Shown piece after piece: positions 8,086 to 16,053 of a stretch of 37,972 nucleotides of DNA (positions are counted from its first letter, which is position 1; each line of letters begins with the position of its first letter). This DNA comes from Aquabacterium olei (GTDB taxonomy: Bacteria > Pseudomonadota > Gammaproteobacteria > Burkholderiales > Burkholderiaceae_C). A model generated the notes under the pieces. That model had not been told where the DNA came from. It worked only from the letters and a program-made list of their open reading frames with translations, and did no database searches. The stretch spans positions 1 to 37,972 of the forward strand of contig JAJUHM010000002.1 of the NCBI GenBank assembly GCA_029279925.1, given 5' to 3'. A program made the translations under genes and the position numbers.

Positions 8086-8646
8086 ATGAGCACCGACACC
8101 ACCATCGATCTGTTCACGCTGCATCTGCGCGTGGGCCTGCCCGTCGAGCGCGACGGCAAACCCATCTACTACCGCACCGTCAAGCTGCGCGAGACCAGCG
8201 TGGCCGACGAGCGCTGGGCCGTGCGCCAAGCCGAGCGCGTTGTGCTGTGGCAAGGCCAGCCCCGCCTTGTCGTCAGCGACGCGGACTTCAAGCTGGCCCT
8301 GACCGCGCGACACATTGAGTCCTTCTTGTGCGACAGCCTGCGCATCGATGGCGATCTGATCGACCTGGACCTCATCGGCAAGCTGCAGCCGCGCGACCTG
8401 GCGTTGATCGAGGAGCGCGTGTTCCTGGTCGAGATGTCGGCGCGCCTGCGCTTCGGCGAGATCACGCAGGAACAGTTCGATGCTGTGTTTGCCGGTACGG
8501 CACAGGAGCCCGCTGCCGCCCCTCTCTCCGTGGGCCCGGCTGATGACGCTGGAGCGGCTGCTCCTGGTGCTGTCCCGGGCCCTGTCGTGCTCGCCGTCCA
8601 CGCTGGCGCAGGAGCCGATCAGCAGGCTTCAGGCGTGGGCCGCTGA
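8086..8646 (+). CDS. Tail assembly chaperone, unshifted product (Mu gp41-like)
   Basis: 186 residues, between the tube and tape measure genes, where contractile and flexible-tailed phages encode the tape-measure chaperones. The N-terminal part (IDLFTLHLRVGLPVERDGKPIYY, RTVKLRETSVADERWAVRQAE, LTARHIESFLCDSLRIDG, then MSARLRFGEITQEQFDAVF) is typical of the Mu gp41 / tail assembly protein family. The last 38 residues are low-complexity Ala/Gly/Pro, which suggests they are not the functional C-terminus of the long form. See the frameshift product below. Confidence 0.85.
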   Translation: MSTDTTIDLFTLHLRVGLPVERDGKPIYYRTVKLRETSVADERWAVRQAERVVLWQGQPRLVVSDADFKLALTARHIESFLCDSLRIDGDLIDLDLIGKLQPRDLALIEERVFLVEMSARLRFGEITQEQFDAVFAGTAQEPAAAPLSVGPADDAGAAAPGAVPGPVVLAVHAGAGADQQASGVGR

Positions 8647-8680
8647 GCTTGATCGCCTGACACCCAAGCCCACGACATGA
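8086..8680 (+). CDS. Candidate -2 frameshift product of the tail assembly chaperone gene
   Basis: If ribosomes slip back two bases at 8521-8529, the product is 148 residues of the gp41-like frame plus 50 residues from the overlapping frame (about 198 in total). The new tail (RLMTLERLLLVLSRALSCS, ISRLQAWAAELDRL) is helical and protein-like, unlike the Ala/Gly-rich unshifted tail. Its TGA overlaps the tape measure ATG (ATGA, 8677-8680), so the alternative frame is closed in the coupled manner seen throughout this operon. Programmed frameshifts in tail chaperone genes are conserved across tailed phages, and Mu is reported to use -2 (recalled, not looked up). Confidence 0.65.
8521..8529 (+). other. 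Candidate -2 ribosomal slippery site
   Basis: Read in the zero frame as CCT CTC TCC. After a two-base backward slip the P-site tRNA re-pairs on CTC (8522-8524) and the A-site Ser tRNA on TCT (8525-8527); translation then continues at CCG (8528). The CTCTCT dinucleotide run makes both re-pairings almost perfect, which is what a -2 shift needs. No downstream pseudoknot was identified by eye. Confidence 0.6.
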
Positions 8681-10785
8681 GCACACCAAACGAGCTGCGC
8701 CTGCGGTATTTCATCCAGCTCGCCAGCAACATCGGCGTGACGGCCCGGCGCGAGGCAAACGAGTTCGATCGCGCTCAGGATCAGATGACGCGCTCGACGC
8801 GCAACACCGACCGGGCGGCACGCGACCTGGAGCGCACGCTGGGGCAGTTGGCCAACAACACCAGCGTCGATCGGCAGGTGCGGTTTTTCGACCGGCTTGC
8901 AGAGAGCGTGGGGCGGGCGCGCAACCAGGCACGGCAGCTCAGAGAGCAGATCGCCTTGGGTGCCCAGAACCTGCCTGAGCTGGCTGCCATGGGCACTGCT
9001 GGCTATTACGCAGGGCGGGCCGTGATGGCGCCGCCGCTCAAGGCGTTTGCCAACCTGGAAGAGGCCACGATTGGCCTGCGCACGGCCATGCTGGATACCA
9101 CCGGCAAGGTGGATGCGTCGTTCACCCGCATCGCGAAGAAGGCCGAGGAGCTGGGCAACCTGCTGCCGGGCACGACGAAGGACTTCTTCCTGTCGGCCAC
9201 GGAGCTGATCCGACAGGGGGTGAAGCCTGAGCAAGTGGCCGGCGGTGCGCTGGAGGCGTCGGCCAAGTTCGGCGTGCTGATGAAGATCGACCAGGGCCAA
9301 GCGGCCCGCACGATCGCGAAGGTGCGCGAGGCCTATGGCCTGGGCGAGAGCGAGCTGCCGGCCATGGCCGACTTGATGCAGCGTGCGTCGTACTCGTCAG
9401 GCATTGACCCGCAGGACTTCCTGGACGTAGCCCGGTATGCGGCCCCCACCTACAACACCATGAAGCTGACGGGCCTGGGCAACGCGAAGCAGCTGCTCGC
9501 CATTCAAGGCATGGCCGCTGGCGTGGGCCTTGAGTCCACCAGCTTCGGGACCAACTTCGCACAGATGCTCAGCCGGCTCAGCCAGGTCGACCAGCGCGTG
9601 GCTCGCAACAGCCCTGAAGCGCGGGCGGTGCAGGACCTGCTGCGCAAGCACAAGATCGACCTGTCGTTCTACGGCAAAGATGGCGAGTTCTCGGGCATCG
9701 AGAACATGCTCACCGAGCTGGCAAAGCTGCGGGGCCTGTCGTCGGTGGACAAGCAGCACGTCGCCAAGCTGATGTTCGGAGATGAGGCCGGCCGGCCGGC
9801 GCAGATCCTGATCGACAAGGGCCTGGAGGCCTATCGCACGCAGCTGGCCGGCATTGATTCGCAGGCCAGCCTGGATCAGCGTCTGGACATGGTTCTGGGC
9901 TCGCTCACAGCGAAGCTGGAGGCTCTGGCGGGCACGCTCGAGAACGTGATGGCGCGGATGGCGGCCCCGCTGGGCCTGGGCAGCAAGCCGTACATCGACA
10001 GTGCCAACGGCGTCATGGGCAGCCTGGGCGGCTATTTCGAGAGCAACCCTGCTGTCGGGGCCATCGGCCTGACCGGGCTGACGATCGGCGCGGCGGCTGC
10101 GGGCATCCGCGGCAGTGGTGCGCTGCTGAGCATGGTGCGCGGTGCGCGGGGTGCTGGCGCCGCCGCTGCTGCTGTGCAGGCGGCGCCGCGTGCCTACAAC
10201 CCATTCGCCGGTCTGGGTGTGACGATGCCGCCCGCCGCCGCTGCGCCGACGCTGATGCAGCGCCTGGCCGGTGCCGGACGCTGGCTGGGGCCAGCCGTCG
10301 CGATCGGGTCTGCAGGGTATGAGAGCTACCAGGCCATCACCGATGAGCAGCTGACTGCCATGGGCAAGGCCCGGGGCGTGTCGGAGGCGGTGGGCGGGGC
10401 GGCGCTGGCTTGGGGTGGTGCCAAGGCAGGCGCGGCGCTGGGCTCGATGGTGATGCCTGGCATCGGCACGTTTGCTGGCGGTCTCATCGGAGGTGCTGCC
10501 GGCTACACGCTGGGCAAGCTGGGTGTGTCATCGCTGTGGGGCGACAACCCGCAGCGCGATTACGTGCGTCTCACGGACCCCAAGGGCGCGGCGCTGGCCA
10601 GCGTGCCGGGCGGTGGCCAGGCCACGGTGCAGCTCGGCGAGGGCGTCCTGCGCCTGGACGTGCGCGTGTCGTCTGACGGCTCGGTGTCCACCAGCACCGA
10701 GACGCTGCGGCCGATGCAGCTGCTGCGCGTCGAGGCTGGCTCCACCGATCCCGGCTCGTTCGCCGCGTTGTCAGGAGGCCGCTGA
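8677..10785 (+). CDS. Tail tape measure protein (Mu gp42-like)
   Basis: 702 residues, the longest tail gene. The N-terminal 120 residues are coiled-coil helices (RREANEFDRAQDQMTRSTRNTDRAARDLERTL). A TP901-type tape measure core follows (ANLEEATIGLRTAMLD, LLPGTTKDFFLSATELIRQGV, GVGLESTSFGTNFAQMLSRLSQV). Hydrophobic Gly/Ala-rich stretches lie near residues 460-500 and 565-620. It sets tail length and is threaded through the tube by the preceding chaperone. The start overlaps the frameshifted chaperone stop. Confidence 0.92.
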   Translation: MSTPNELRLRYFIQLASNIGVTARREANEFDRAQDQMTRSTRNTDRAARDLERTLGQLANNTSVDRQVRFFDRLAESVGRARNQARQLREQIALGAQNLPELAAMGTAGYYAGRAVMAPPLKAFANLEEATIGLRTAMLDTTGKVDASFTRIAKKAEELGNLLPGTTKDFFLSATELIRQGVKPEQVAGGALEASAKFGVLMKIDQGQAARTIAKVREAYGLGESELPAMADLMQRASYSSGIDPQDFLDVARYAAPTYNTMKLTGLGNAKQLLAIQGMAAGVGLESTSFGTNFAQMLSRLSQVDQRVARNSPEARAVQDLLRKHKIDLSFYGKDGEFSGIENMLTELAKLRGLSSVDKQHVAKLMFGDEAGRPAQILIDKGLEAYRTQLAGIDSQASLDQRLDMVLGSLTAKLEALAGTLENVMARMAAPLGLGSKPYIDSANGVMGSLGGYFESNPAVGAIGLTGLTIGAAAAGIRGSGALLSMVRGARGAGAAAAAVQAAPRAYNPFAGLGVTMPPAAAAPTLMQRLAGAGRWLGPAVAIGSAGYESYQAITDEQLTAMGKARGVSEAVGGAALAWGGAKAGAALGSMVMPGIGTFAGGLIGGAAGYTLGKLGVSSLWGDNPQRDYVRLTDPKGAALASVPGGGQATVQLGEGVLRLDVRVSSDGSVSTSTETLRPMQLLRVEAGSTDPGSFAALSGGR

Positions 10786-12089
10786 TGTCGTGGCTGGATC
10801 AGCTCAAGCAGGCCTCGTTCCGAGGCGTGCCCTTTGAAGTCGACACGGTCGAGATCCAGGCCGGTGACCGGGTCGTGTTGCGGGAGTACCCGTTCGCGGA
10901 CCTGCCCGCGGTGTTTCGCATGGGCGCTGCGGCCGAGACCATCCGGTTCAGCGCCTATGTGATCGGCAGCGACTACATGGAGAGGCGCGAGGCGCTGCGC
11001 CAGGTGCTGACCGGCGAGGGCGTGCTGGTGCACCCGACTGCGGGCAGCATGCGCGCGTTTGTGGCCGACACCTACCGCATGACCGAGGCCCCTCTGCGCG
11101 AGGGCACCGTGGTGCGGTTCGACCTCACGTTCGTGCGGGCCGAGGTGCGGACCTACCCAGCGCCCAAGCCCAACACCCAGCTGCAGGCGGCGTCGGCCGC
11201 AGCGGCGGCCAAGGGTGCGGCCGTGGGCCAGTTCGGCGCCGAGTTCAGCATCGCGACGGCGCCGGCCTGGGTGCAGGAGCGCGTGGTCGATCGCATCGGC
11301 CAGCTCGTCGACGGCGCCTGGTCGCAGATCAAGGGCGTGACCTCGGGCATGGGCAGCTACACGGACGGCATCGTGGGATCGTTTCAGGTGCTCCGGTCTG
11401 GGCTGTCTGACCTGGTCGAGACGCCGGCCGCGTTCGCTGGCTCGCTGCGCATGCTGTTTGAGCTGCCCTCGGACCTCGACGCGTCCACCGCCGCTGCGCT
11501 GCGCTCGGCCTATCAAGCCGTGTTTGGCTTGGGTTCGCGGGTTCAGAAAAGCGACTTTGAAGTGGCTTCGAACGCCACTGCCGATCGCCCGGCCATGTTC
11601 GGCGCAGGCCAGCAGGCAGCGCTCAGCCTGGACACTGCCGCCCGCGCCCAGCTCGAGGTGCTCAACGGTGCGGCCGATCGCCTGGTCGACAGCCTCGCGA
11701 TCGCGGCATGGGTCGAGGCCGTTGCCGCGGCCGACCTCGATGGCCACGAGCAGGTGCTGGCCCAGCGCCGCTGGCTGTACGAGCAGTGCACGGCGCTGCT
11801 GCAGGACGCAAGTGGCGGCGCTGCGCCGCTGGCTGAGCCCGGCACCAGCTGGCATGACGCCATGCTGGGCATGCTGACGGCCGCCCTTGGCGACATGATG
11901 GCGCGCGGGGCCGACCGGGCTCGGCTGAGCGCCTACGTGCCGCAGGCCTGCATGTCGATCTGGCAGCTGAGCTACCTGCTCTACGGCACAGCCGACTGGG
12001 CCGACGAGATCATGACGATGAACCCGCACATCCGGCATCCATTGCTGGTGCCTGCAGGGTTGCCGGTGCGGGTGGTGCAGCATGGCTGA
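10785..12089 (+). CDS. DNA circularisation / tail protein (Mu gpN, gp43-like)
   Basis: 434 residues. The N-terminal 120 residues (LKQASFRGVPFEVDTVEIQAGDR, LREYPFADLPAVFRMGAAAETIRFSAYVIGSDYMERREALRQVL) match the 'DNA circularisation protein N-terminus' family to which Mu gpN belongs. The remainder is Ala-rich and helical. The last 50 residues (YVPQACMSIWQLSYLLYGTADWADEIMTMNPHIRHPLLVPAG) look like a LysM-like terminal segment of baseplate proteins. In Mu this is a baseplate-hub or tail component; the circularisation label comes from phage Sf6-type annotation. TGATG coupling with the tape measure. Confidence 0.87.
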   Translation: MSWLDQLKQASFRGVPFEVDTVEIQAGDRVVLREYPFADLPAVFRMGAAAETIRFSAYVIGSDYMERREALRQVLTGEGVLVHPTAGSMRAFVADTYRMTEAPLREGTVVRFDLTFVRAEVRTYPAPKPNTQLQAASAAAAAKGAAVGQFGAEFSIATAPAWVQERVVDRIGQLVDGAWSQIKGVTSGMGSYTDGIVGSFQVLRSGLSDLVETPAAFAGSLRMLFELPSDLDASTAAALRSAYQAVFGLGSRVQKSDFEVASNATADRPAMFGAGQQAALSLDTAARAQLEVLNGAADRLVDSLAIAAWVEAVAAADLDGHEQVLAQRRWLYEQCTALLQDASGGAAPLAEPGTSWHDAMLGMLTAALGDMMARGADRARLSAYVPQACMSIWQLSYLLYGTADWADEIMTMNPHIRHPLLVPAGLPVRVVQHG

Positions 12090-13167
12090 TCAGCCCGTTG
12101 TCAGCATGCGCGTGGGCGGCCAGGTGTTCACAGGCTGGCTGCAGAGCGAGGTGTCGCGCAGCATCGAATCGCTGGCCGGCACGTTCAGCATCCCCACCAG
12201 CCTGATCCCCGGCCAGGTGCCGGGCATCAAGCGCCAGGACGAGATCCAGGTGGTGGTGGGCGACGAGGTGGTCATCACCGGCCTGGTGATGGCGGCCGAG
12301 CCGTTCTACGACGATCGTGCGTGTGGGCTCAACGTCGCCGGGCGCGATCGCACGGGCGACCTCGTCACGAGCACGGCGATCCACAAGGGCGGCCAGTGGC
12401 GCGGTGCGAAGGTCGATCGCATCGTGCGCGACCTGGCCGAGCCATTCGGCATCACCGTCAAAGTGGAGGCCGAGCTGGGCAAGGCGCTCGACGACTTCAA
12501 GCTGGCTTTCGGCGAAAGCCGGCTGGACGCCATCGCGCGGGCCTGCAAGATGCGCGGCGTGCTGCCGGTGCCGGATGGCCGCGGCGCGCTGCTGCTGACG
12601 AAGGCGGGCACGCGCAAGGCGCCGGGCGAAATCCGCCGTGGCAAGAACGTGATCAGCATGCGCGGCATCGGTACAGACGAGCGCCGGCACTCGGAGTACA
12701 TCGTCTACGCCCAGGGCGATGTGGGGAACGACTTCGATGCCGCCCGACAGCGCAAGGCGCGTGCAGTGGACTCCGAGGTGCGGCGCTACAGCCCGCTGGT
12801 GATCCCGGCTGATGGCAACGTGACGCAGGCCGACATGCAGGCGCTGGTGGAGCACACGGCGCGCGTGCGGCGAGGGCACAGCCAGGGCTTCGAGTACACG
12901 CTGGAGGGCTGGCTGGTCAACGGCAAGCCCTGGCCCATCAATGCCCGCGTTCCGGTGTTTGACGATGTGGCCGGCCTGCAGGGCGATGAGTGGCTGATCT
13001 GCTCGACCCGGCTGTCGGTCGACCAGCAGCGCGGGGCGACGACGGTGGTGGTCGTGCGGCCGATCGAGGCATACGACTCGGTGCCCCTGAAGACACGCGT
13101 GCGCCACCGCAAGGCCGACAGACGGTATCGGGGCCACGACGACTCTTGGTTGGAGCCTCATCGATGA
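12082..13167 (+). CDS. Baseplate hub protein (Mu gpP, gp44-like)
   Basis: 361 residues. It opens VSMRVGGQVFTGWLQSEVSRSIESLAGTFSI, the pattern of the Mu gp44 / gpD hub family that folds like T4 gp27. Residues near 70-100 (VVITGLVMAAEPFYDDRACGLNVAGRDRTGDLV) and the C-terminal domain (EYTLEGWLVNGKPWPINARVPVFDDVAGLQGDEWLICSTRLSVDQQRG) agree with the family. It should form the trimeric hub holding the spike. The start overlaps gpN by eight bases. Confidence 0.9.
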   Translation: MADQPVVSMRVGGQVFTGWLQSEVSRSIESLAGTFSIPTSLIPGQVPGIKRQDEIQVVVGDEVVITGLVMAAEPFYDDRACGLNVAGRDRTGDLVTSTAIHKGGQWRGAKVDRIVRDLAEPFGITVKVEAELGKALDDFKLAFGESRLDAIARACKMRGVLPVPDGRGALLLTKAGTRKAPGEIRRGKNVISMRGIGTDERRHSEYIVYAQGDVGNDFDAARQRKARAVDSEVRRYSPLVIPADGNVTQADMQALVEHTARVRRGHSQGFEYTLEGWLVNGKPWPINARVPVFDDVAGLQGDEWLICSTRLSVDQQRGATTVVVVRPIEAYDSVPLKTRVRHRKADRRYRGHDDSWLEPHR

Positions 13168-13703
13168 GCAGCCTTTGGAACCTCCTGCGCCGTGTGCGTA
13201 TTCGCGGCCTCGTCGAGGGGTTGGTGCAGCGTGGCAGCCCAGTCGGATTCGAGACCGACGCCCGCGACAGTGCCGAGCGCTTCCAGGACTATGGCTTTGC
13301 CGCCAACCCCATCGAGGGCGAGGGGCTGCGCATCGAGGTGGGTGGGCACACGTTCATCCTGCGCATGGACCGACTGGCCGAGCGCCCGCGCCTGGATGCC
13401 TACGAGGTCAGCGTGTGGCACAAGGAAGGGCACTGCGTGACGCTGCGCCAGGGGCGCGTCATCGACGTGGACTGCGGCATGCTCAACATCGTGGCCACCG
13501 AGGGCGTCAACATGCAGACGCCGCTGTTCAGCCTGCAAGGCAACCAGGCCATCGAGGGCAACAGCACCACCAGCGGCACCGCGCAGGCCGCAACCGTGAT
13601 CGGCACGACCAATGTGCAGAGCGGCCCCGTGAGCCTGCGTGGTCACACGCACGGCAACGTCCAGAACGGCACCGGCACCTCTGCGCCACCGACCGGCGCC
13701 TGA
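13164..13703 (+). CDS. Baseplate spike protein (Mu gp45-like)
   Basis: 179 residues, coupled by ATGA to the hub gene. After an N-terminal OB-like part, the C-terminal third is a Thr/Asn/Gly-rich repetitive segment (EGVNMQTPLFSLQGNQAIEGN, TSGTAQAATVIGTTNVQSG) expected to form the intertwined beta-helical needle. It ends with SLRGHTHGNVQNGTG. The His-Thr-His in the tip region corresponds to the HxH motif that coordinates iron at the apex in Mu gp45 and P2 gpV (family knowledge). It punctures the outer membrane on contraction. Confidence 0.9.
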   Translation: MSSLWNLLRRVRIRGLVEGLVQRGSPVGFETDARDSAERFQDYGFAANPIEGEGLRIEVGGHTFILRMDRLAERPRLDAYEVSVWHKEGHCVTLRQGRVIDVDCGMLNIVATEGVNMQTPLFSLQGNQAIEGNSTTSGTAQAATVIGTTNVQSGPVSLRGHTHGNVQNGTGTSAPPTGA

Positions 13704-13714
13704 TCTGACCTGAC

Positions 13715-13737
13715 GGGGAATCGTTTCCCCAGGCGCC
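13715..13737 (+). repeat. Repeated palindromic element, copy 2 (23 bp)
   Basis: Identical over 23 bp to the element at 8035-8057 (GGGGAATCGTTTCCCC plus AGGCGCC). It starts 12 bases after the spike stop codon, in the only sizeable gap between the baseplate genes, and ends 31 bases before the gp46 start. No transposase gene or target duplication goes with it, so it is a regulatory or RNA element rather than an insertion. Confidence 0.75.
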
Positions 13738-13749
13738 CTGATCGCATGC

Positions 13750-13767
13750 GCCCGACACTGGTCGGGC
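13750..13767 (+). promoter_or_regulatory. Hairpin ending one base before the gp46 start codon
   Basis: GCCCGAC (13750-13756) pairs perfectly with GTCGGGC (13761-13767) around ACTG. The gp46 ATG begins at 13769 and no Shine-Dalgarno sequence is visible between the hairpin and the start. Together with the palindrome just upstream, this suggests structured control of gp46 translation. It could also be incidental in GC-rich DNA. Confidence 0.45.
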
Positions 13768-13768
13768 C

Positions 13769-14326
13769 ATGTTTGACATCGCCACCCGCCCCCCAACAAC
13801 CGGCCGCACGCCGTTCGACCTGCAGCTGCTCGCGCCGCTGCCGGCGTCGGCCTATGCGTGGCACGACTTCGCCACGGCTGACGGTGAGCCGATCACCTAC
13901 GCCGAGCAGCTGCGCACATTCGCGCTGGGCCTGGAGCCCACGCTGCAGACGGCCATCGTCCTGAGCCTGTTCACCGACCGACGTGCCGGCCTCGACGACG
14001 CGCTGCCCGCTGGCGTGACCGACCGGCGCGGATGGGTTGGCGAGGAGTTCGTGGGGGACGGTGAGCCATGGGGCTCGCTGCTGTGGCTGCTGTACACCGG
14101 CAAGGCCACGGCCGACGTCCTGGAGCGGGCCCGGTTCGCAGCGCAAGAGGCGCTCGACTGGATGGTGCGCGATGGCGTGGCCAGCCGTGTTGTCGTCACC
14201 GCTGAGTGGGTGGCTGCCGAGGGTGCTGAGCGCCTCGCGATCCGGCCGCAGATCTACCAAGGCGACGACGCGGCACCGGTCTACGACGTGCTGTGGGGCA
14301 CCAGCTTGCGCCGAGGGGGGGCCTGA
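13769..14326 (+). CDS. Baseplate protein (Mu gp46-like)
   Basis: 185 residues, between the spike and J-like baseplate genes as in Mu. The N-terminus (FDLQLLAPLPASAYAWHDFATA), the centre (LQTAIVLSLFTDRRAGLDDALP, DRRGWVGEEF, GSLLWLLYTGKATADVLERAR) and the end (RLAIRPQIYQGDDAAPVYDVLW) follow the phage GP46 family. It is the T4 gp25-like wedge counterpart in simple contractile tails. It has an unusual structured leader in place of a plain ribosome site. The stop overlaps the next start (TGATG). Confidence 0.87.
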   Translation: MFDIATRPPTTGRTPFDLQLLAPLPASAYAWHDFATADGEPITYAEQLRTFALGLEPTLQTAIVLSLFTDRRAGLDDALPAGVTDRRGWVGEEFVGDGEPWGSLLWLLYTGKATADVLERARFAAQEALDWMVRDGVASRVVVTAEWVAAEGAERLAIRPQIYQGDDAAPVYDVLWGTSLRRGGA

Positions 14327-15453
14327 TGACGACGCTGATCAACGCTCCCATCCCAAGCATCCGCGAGGCGACCGACAACGCCGCCCGCCTGCTGCAGCAG
14401 GCCCTGGCCATGGCTGTGCAGGCATCCGATCCCGCCAGCGTGCTGCCCTCCGACCTGGAGCTGGCGCGCTCCAACATCAAGGCGCTGGCGTTCGTGCGCG
14501 GTGCCGGCTTGCATGGCGCCTACCGCTACCTGCGGGATTTCATCTCGCGCCAGGCGATCCCGGGCCTGTCGGCCGATGTGTTTCTCGACGGCTGGCTGGA
14601 CACGTACTCCATGCCCCGCAAAGAGCCTTCGCTGGCCAGCGGGCAGGCCACCGGCACGGGCATCAACGGCGCCGTGCTGACCGCGGGCACGCTGCTGCAG
14701 CATGAGGCCAGTGGCCAGCAGTTCCGAACCCTCGCCGACGCCACAGTTGCGGCCGGCGCCGTCAGCGTGGCCGTGATGGCGACCCAGGTGGGCGCCGGTG
14801 GCAATCTGGCTGCGGGCGCCCAGCTCAAGCTGGTCACAACCGTGGCCGGCATCGACTCGACGCTCAGCCTGGCTGCAGGCACATCGGGCGGCGCAGACCG
14901 CGAGTCTGACGAGGAGGCGATCTACCGTCTCAAGCAGCGCCTGGCGTTCTCGCCCATGGGCGGCGCTCCGGCGGACTACGCGCGCTGGGCGCTGTCCCTG
15001 CCTGGCATCACGCGCGCCTGGGGCCTGCGCAACCCGGCAGGGCCCACCAGCGCGGGCGTCATCATCATGGCCGATGGCAACGCGCCCTACGGCCTGCCCA
15101 CTTCGGCGCAACAGGCGCAGGTGTACGACTACATCAGCGACCCACGGCGCGGGCCGCCCGACGAGCTGTTCGTCATCATCCCGACGCCTCAGGTGGTCAA
15201 CGTGACGCTGCGGCTCAACGCTGACACGGCCGCGACCCGGGCGGCTGCGACAGCCGCGCTGCGCGACCTGTTCTTCCGTGAGTCCGTTCCGGGCGGCAGC
15301 ATCCCTCACAGCCACCTGATGGAGGTTGTGAGCGGCGTTCAAGGCGAGATTGATCACCAGTTCACCGCGCCTGCGCTGACCACGGGCGGTGTGTTCACGG
15401 CATCGAGCTACGCCCATCTGCTCGTGCTGGGCACGGTCTCGTTTGTGAGCTGA
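14326..15453 (+). CDS. Baseplate J-like protein (Mu gp47-like)
   Basis: 375 residues. It carries the baseplate J layout: an N-terminal helical part (IREATDNAARLLQQALAMAV), a middle beta domain (GTGINGAVLTAGTLLQHEASGQQFRTL, ATVAAGAVSVAVMATQVGAGGNLAAG), the conserved SGGADRESDEEAIYRLKQRLAF and PADYARWALSLPGITRAWGL, and a C-terminal PTPQVVNVTLRLN domain. It builds the baseplate wedge with gp46 and gp48. Confidence 0.93.
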   Translation: MTTLINAPIPSIREATDNAARLLQQALAMAVQASDPASVLPSDLELARSNIKALAFVRGAGLHGAYRYLRDFISRQAIPGLSADVFLDGWLDTYSMPRKEPSLASGQATGTGINGAVLTAGTLLQHEASGQQFRTLADATVAAGAVSVAVMATQVGAGGNLAAGAQLKLVTTVAGIDSTLSLAAGTSGGADRESDEEAIYRLKQRLAFSPMGGAPADYARWALSLPGITRAWGLRNPAGPTSAGVIIMADGNAPYGLPTSAQQAQVYDYISDPRRGPPDELFVIIPTPQVVNVTLRLNADTAATRAAATAALRDLFFRESVPGGSIPHSHLMEVVSGVQGEIDHQFTAPALTTGGVFTASSYAHLLVLGTVSFVS

Positions 15454-15456
15454 CCC

Positions 15457-16050
15457 ATGAGCGCAGACCAGTTCATCGAGTCGCTGTCCGGCCTGCTGCC
15501 CCAGGGCTACGCGTGGCCGCGCGACCCGGGCTCGGTGCTGATGGCCGTCATCCGGTCGGAGGCGGCCGAGCTGAGCGCCCACACTGCGGCCGTGCACGCC
15601 GCCGTGCGCCAGTGGCAGCCCAGCACCACCGTGGCCCGCCTGGCTGAGTGGGAGGCCTCATGCGGGCTGCCTGACGCCTGCTTTCCGGGCGATGCTGTGT
15701 CCACCCGCCGCGCCTCGCTGCTGCGCACGTTGCGAGGCCATGAGCGCCCGTTGGAGGATTCGTCATCGGCCGCGCCTGGCGCCATCGCTCAGATCTGCGC
15801 GGACGTCGGCTATCCAGGCGCCGTCGTCATCTACAACACGCCGATGAGGGCTGGCATGCGTGTCGGCCGCCAGCTCGGCGCGCTCGATGGCCGGCTGCAC
15901 ATCACGGTGCCTGTGCAAAGCCGGCCCCTTCGGGTTGGCCAGCACGTCGGCCAGAGGCTGGTGACGCGCAACGTGGCCGACGCCGACCTCAACTGCTACC
16001 TGCTGCGCGTCTTGCCCGCGCGGTTCTCCCCCAACGTCATCTTCGCCTGA
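15457..16050 (+). CDS. Baseplate/tail protein (Mu gp48-like, DUF2313)
   Basis: 197 residues. The opening DQFIESLSGLLPQGYAWPRDPGSVL and the core RLAEWEASCGLPDACFPGD match DUF2313 (YmfQ/Mu gp48), the P2 gpI-like wedge-tip component that connects the fibers. It follows gp47 by three bases, and the fiber gene follows at once. Confidence 0.88.
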   Translation: MSADQFIESLSGLLPQGYAWPRDPGSVLMAVIRSEAAELSAHTAAVHAAVRQWQPSTTVARLAEWEASCGLPDACFPGDAVSTRRASLLRTLRGHERPLEDSSSAAPGAIAQICADVGYPGAVVIYNTPMRAGMRVGRQLGALDGRLHITVPVQSRPLRVGQHVGQRLVTRNVADADLNCYLLRVLPARFSPNVIFA

Positions 16051-16053
16051 CAC

